DNA of 64,000 nucleotides, from contig NZ_ATVI01000009.1 of assembly GCF_000420645.1 (NCBI RefSeq), positions 186,001 through 250,000 of the forward strand. Reading direction: 5' to 3'. The position numbers were made by a program, and so were the translations under genes. Positions 61,528-64,000 of the stretch are shown one piece after another (position 1 is the first letter of the stretch; every line of letters starts with the position of its first letter). The notes below the pieces were generated by a model. The model had not been told where the DNA came from. It was given only the letters and a program-made list of their open reading frames with translations, and made no database searches. The DNA comes from Nevskia ramosa DSM 11499. Lineage in GTDB: Bacteria; Pseudomonadota; Gammaproteobacteria; Nevskiales; Nevskiaceae.

Positions 61528-62060
61528 GCGGACGCATCCTGCTGATCGTCGAGGACGATCCGGCCTTCGCCCGCACCTTGCGGCGCTCCTTCGAGCGGCG
61601 TGGCGATACCGTGCACAGCGCCGCCAGCCTCGAAGCCACGATCGCCGTGCTCGCCGAGGCCAAGCCGACACATGCCGTGGTCGATCTCAAGCTCGGTCAG
61701 GAATCCGGCCTCGCCGTCGTCCGCCATCTGCACGGCCATGATCCGCAACTGGTGATCGTCGTGCTCACCGGCTATGCCAGCATTGCCACCGCCGTTGAAG
61801 CGATCAAGCTCGGCGCCAGCAATTATCTGGTCAAGCCCTCGAACACCGATGACATCGAGGCCGCGTTCGCCGGCGAGTCGGTCATCGAACCGGAAGATCT
61901 GCCGATGAGCGGCCGGCAGACCTCGCTGAAGACGCTGGAAATGGAGCGCATCCACGAAGTGCTCGCCGAGACCGGCTTCAACATCTCCGAAACCGCCCGC
62001 CGCCTCGGCCTGCATCGCCGCACCCTGGCGCGCAAGCTGGCCAAGCGCTGGGTGTCTTAG
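61524..62060 (+). CDS. regA: RegA/PrrA-type response regulator
   Basis: A 178-residue two-domain regulator. The receiver domain has Asp11, Asp12, phosphoacceptor Asp54 (VVDLKLGQESGL) and Lys104 (YLVKPSNTDD). A short linker leads to a Fis-type helix-turn-helix, NISETARRLGLHRRTLARKLAKR, the highly conserved DNA-binding end of RegA/PrrA. It overlaps regB by four bases and is the last gene of the oxidase operon. RegBA systems adjust respiration to oxygen and quinone state, so it probably controls this operon, among others. Confidence 0.93.
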   Translation: MSGRILLIVEDDPAFARTLRRSFERRGDTVHSAASLEATIAVLAEAKPTHAVVDLKLGQESGLAVVRHLHGHDPQLVIVVLTGYASIATAVEAIKLGASNYLVKPSNTDDIEAAFAGESVIEPEDLPMSGRQTSLKTLEMERIHEVLAETGFNISETARRLGLHRRTLARKLAKRWVS

Positions 62061-62140
62061 AGTTCCTGAGGCTGGACCAGCCGGTCTTGGCCGTGATCGA
62101 ATCGGGTTTCCTAATCCCCTTCGATACGACCAGGATCACC

Positions 62141-62581
62141 ATGAAATTCCCCGAATACCACACCGGCCAGACCTTCGTTCTCGGCCCCGTGCTGATGACC
62201 GAAGAGCGGATCATCAAATTCGCCAGCGACTGGGACCCGCAGTGGTTCCACACCGACCCCGAACGCGCCGCCAACAGCCGCTGGAACGGCCTGATCGCCA
62301 GCGGCTGGCATACCGCCAGTACCGCGATGCGGCTGGTCGTCGATGGCCCGCTGAAGGACTCGGGTTCGATCGGTTCGCCGGGCCTGGCCTATCTGAAGTG
62401 GCTGGCGCCGGTGCGGCCGAATGATGAGATCAGTGTCCATCTCGAGGTGCTGGAGACGGGCGTTTCCAAATCGGGTCGGATGGGGTCGGTCAGGTGGCGG
62501 TGGTTGGTGAAGAATCAGGCTGATGTGGTGGTTTTGGATACTGAGGCGACGAGTTTGTTTGAGCTGAATGGCGCTGCTTGA
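62141..62581 (+). CDS. MaoC-like (R)-specific hydratase-type protein
   Basis: A 146-residue hot-dog-fold protein of the MaoC/(R)-enoyl-CoA hydratase group. The catalytic-type segment is FASDWDPQWFHTDPERAANSRWNGLIASGWHTAS, with Asp and His in the order seen in R-hydratases. It could hydrate enoyl-CoA intermediates of fatty-acid oxidation. ATG 62141 is chosen because it starts the domain; the frame opens further upstream without conserved sequence. It stands alone after regA. Confidence 0.82.
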   Translation: MKFPEYHTGQTFVLGPVLMTEERIIKFASDWDPQWFHTDPERAANSRWNGLIASGWHTASTAMRLVVDGPLKDSGSIGSPGLAYLKWLAPVRPNDEISVHLEVLETGVSKSGRMGSVRWRWLVKNQADVVVLDTEATSLFELNGAA

Positions 62582-62695
62582 TGTGCTTCAAGGTCATCTT
62601 GAGATGGAGCGAGGAGCTGCCATGCAAACCGTGAAGCGATGCCACGACTCGGCCGGTATGCGGTTGTGCAGTGAATCTAATCAACGTTGGGTAGC

Positions 62696-63064
62696 ATGAA
62701 ACAGCTGTGGTCTTGGCTAGTGGAAGGCACGCTCCAAGTCGGAAACCGCGTCCGGCTATTCGGTGGCTACTCACAAAAACCTGAGTGGCTAAACGGCAAA
62801 GATGCTCACTACGGCACCTGCATTTCGTTTATCTCTGGCCAGAACAAACAGCCGGCAGCAGTCATCGAGCTTGATGCGCCATGTTCATTTGAGGGCACGT
62901 CCGGCAGTTTTATTGTCCTTGAGTTGCGGTATGTCGGCGCACGGTGGAAGAAGCAGGAAACAGTTCATGCGGAGCTTTGCTCAGTACTGCCGGAGAGCCG
63001 GCTAAGTGCAGAGTGCAGTCGGGGGTTATGGGTTGAGTCACATGCAAGCTACCAAGTCATATAG
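62696..63064 (+). CDS. Small protein of unknown function
   Basis: A 122-residue protein with no signal peptide or membrane segment that I do not recognise. It starts MKQLWSWLVEGTLQVGNRVRLFGGY and contains several Trp and Cys residues. G+C is lower than in the neighbouring genes, so it may have been acquired. GTTGGGT stands just before the ATG at 62696; the start is uncertain because no good Shine-Dalgarno is seen. It is followed by repeat-rich non-coding DNA. Confidence 0.45.
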   Translation: MKQLWSWLVEGTLQVGNRVRLFGGYSQKPEWLNGKDAHYGTCISFISGQNKQPAAVIELDAPCSFEGTSGSFIVLELRYVGARWKKQETVHAELCSVLPESRLSAECSRGLWVESHASYQVI

Positions 63065-63210
63065 CGCGCTGCCGCCCCAACTAGCAGGTGTGGATCGGGA
63101 AAGCGGCTTCATCGCGTATCCGCCGTAATCGGTGTCGCCTGCTTCCCTGACTCTTTGGGCTTCACCGAACCATTCCGCGCTTTCGCGCGCGGGAAGCTTC
63201 AATCGCTTCC

Positions 63211-63237
63211 CACTTTCCTTGGCGCCCAAGGAAAGTG
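63211..63237. repeat. Perfect inverted repeat
   Basis: CACTTTCCTTGG (63211-63222) and CCAAGGAAAGTG (63226-63237) pair over 12 bases around CGC. It resembles a dispersed palindrome found in many copies in Xanthomonadales-type genomes; other copies are not in this window. Confidence 0.65.
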
Positions 63238-63297
63238 ACCAAAGGAAGGGCGCCCCCGGCGCTGCGTCGGATCGCGAGTTCTCCTAATCGACCCCCG

Positions 63298-63322
63298 GCC
63301 CGGCCAAACATCACGGCCGGGC
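63298..63322. repeat. GC-rich hairpin
   Basis: GCCCGGCC (63298-63305) pairs with GGCCGGGC (63315-63322) around a nine-base loop AAACATCAC. It is in the same non-coding repeat stretch and could act as a terminator on either strand. Confidence 0.5.
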
Positions 63323-63578
63323 GTTCAGATTCGCAGCGAGCAGTGCTCGCAAAGCGCGAATCTTCACCCTGTGCTTCTCGGCCCTGACGGGGCTTTTCGA
63401 CGCGTCATCCGTGGCGCGGCGAAAAGGCATCGGCATTCTGCCTCGCCTCCTTCGGAGCCTGTCCGCCATGGCCTGCGATGCTCGGCGCGCTTGAGGGGGC
63501 CAAGGTCCGCGGCCGAAGCAAAAGCAACGGCAACAGCAGAATCGGAAGCACAGCCGAAGCAGAATCAAAAGCTGCCGT

Positions 63579-63598
63579 ATACCGGCGAAAGCCGGTAT
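63579..63598. repeat. Palindromic repeat with GAAA tetraloop
   Basis: ATACCGGC (63579-63586) and GCCGGTAT (63591-63598) pair around GAAA. This 'TACCGGCGAAAGCCGGTA' form is a known dispersed palindrome in many proteobacteria. Confidence 0.6.
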
Positions 63599-63718
63599 CC
63601 AGTGCCGCACGCGCGAGGTCCCGACTCTGGATACCCGGTCATGCCGTGCGGGATCGTTGGCAAGCGTGCACCAAGGACATCCTTCCGGTGGTCGTTTGTT
63701 TGAATGCCGTCAAATTCG

Positions 63719-63732
63719 TAGAATGCATGCAT
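63719..63732. promoter_or_regulatory. Candidate -10 and palindrome before the FitA-type gene
   Basis: TAGAAT (63719-63724) overlaps the perfect palindrome ATGCATGCAT (63723-63732). TTTGTT at 63695-63700 would be a weak -35 at 18 bases. FitA-type antitoxins repress their own promoters, so this may be the operator, 24 bases before the start codon. Confidence 0.4.
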
Positions 63733-63756
63733 CGACTGCACGATGAGGCGATGACG

Positions 63757-64000
63757 ATGGCAATGCTGACGGTACGCAATATCTCCGACGAGGTGCATCG
63801 GGCGCTGCGTGTGCGCGCTGCCCGGCACGGTCAGAGCATGGAAGCCGAGGTGCGGGAGATTCTTGAATCCGTGGTCAGCCCGGAGGGGCGGGTGAAGCTG
63901 GGTTCACTGCTGGCCGATATCGGCCGCAAGGCCAAGTTGACCGACGAAGAGTTCGCAGGCTTCGAGCAGGTGCGCGACAAGACACCGGCTCGCCCGGTCA
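63757..64000 (+). CDS. FitA-type ribbon-helix-helix antitoxin (runs off right edge)
   Basis: The first 81 codons of a FitA/StbC-type antitoxin. The N-terminal ribbon-helix-helix reads MAMLTVRNISDEVHRALRVRAARHGQSMEAEVREILES, the classic start of this family, which binds DNA as a dimer and neutralises a PIN-domain FitB/VapC toxin with its C-terminal part. The toxin gene should lie beyond the window edge. Of three close ATGs, the one at 63757 has GAGG at eight bases and is preferred. Confidence 0.85.
   Translation, partial: MAMLTVRNISDEVHRALRVRAARHGQSMEAEVREILESVVSPEGRVKLGSLLADIGRKAKLTDEEFAGFEQVRDKTPARPV

Larger units (their letters stand above)
63065..63756. other. Repeat-rich non-coding stretch
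   Basis: About 690 bases in which no believable gene is seen; the open frames on both strands are Arg/Ala-rich and lack start signals and family features. It contains three clear dyads (63211-63237, 63298-63322, 63579-63598) in sequence of a kind commonly dispersed in proteobacterial genomes, and the promoter and palindrome of the antitoxin gene at its end. Confidence 0.6.

Noticed and set aside
63311-63703. Open frames on both strands in the repeat-rich stretch
   Set aside because: Arg/Ala-rich translations, no ribosome-binding site, no family similarity, and they span palindromic repeats.

Overview
The window is GC-rich, tightly packed chromosomal DNA from an aerobic Gram-negative bacterium. 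A rubredoxin-fused alkane hydroxylase, the DUF1329/DUF1302/YCF48/RND cluster, a box-type benzoyl-CoA pathway and a bo3-type quinol oxidase with a RegBA pair suggest a hydrocarbon-degrading gammaproteobacterium, possibly of the Nevskiales. The taxonomic placement is inference from gene content; there is no rRNA or other phylogenetic marker to confirm it.

Layout. 1-3.1 kb (minus): start of glycogen phosphorylase, glucokinase and an AraC-type regulator. 3.2-9 kb: Baeyer-Villiger-type monooxygenase, MFS carrier, a second AraC-type regulator and a divergent AlkB-rubredoxin fusion. 9.4-19.7 kb (plus): RND/MMPL transporter, DUF1329, DUF1302, a 268-bp MITE-like element, YCF48-type protein and a repeat-rich periplasmic protein, probably a system handling hydrophobic compounds at the envelope. 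19.7-27.5 kb: GH5-CBM2 cellulase, B12-type radical SAM protein, DUF442-type phosphatase, acyl-CoA dehydrogenase, a small AT-richer patch of unknown genes, a VOC protein and a HigB/HigA-type toxin-antitoxin pair.

27.6-36.7 kb (minus): an ECF sigma factor, a transmembrane Ser/Thr kinase with a TPR-like C-terminus, and a run of secreted proteins of unknown function around a CsgG-domain protein. Four intergenic gaps here carry the same bipartite sequence, TGTCGTGAT-N13-GCGTC, always in the direction of transcription and 33-54 bases before a start codon. This reads as a self-contained sigma-factor regulon and is the most interesting signal in the window.

36.7-45.7 kb: DUF2804 protein, Tex, an Old Yellow Enzyme, a CrtC/AttH-like protein paired with an APH-fold kinase opposite a TetR regulator, and a fatty-acid desaturase followed by a 58-residue rubredoxin. 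45.7-55 kb: the aerobic box pathway (hydrolase, benzoate-CoA ligase, boxR, boxC, boxB, boxA, MHS-type carrier) with three TGCA-N6-TGCA operator candidates at its two promoters. 55.2-62.1 kb: cyoABCD, SURF1, regB and regA as one translationally coupled operon. 62.1-64 kb: a MaoC-type hydratase, a small unknown gene, about 690 bases of dyad-rich non-coding DNA and the start of a FitA-type antitoxin gene.

The catabolic genes fit together: AlkB, the monooxygenase, acyl-CoA dehydrogenase and MaoC protein suit hydrophobic or aliphatic substrates, the box genes suit benzoate, and the quinol oxidase operon supplies an oxygen-using respiratory end.
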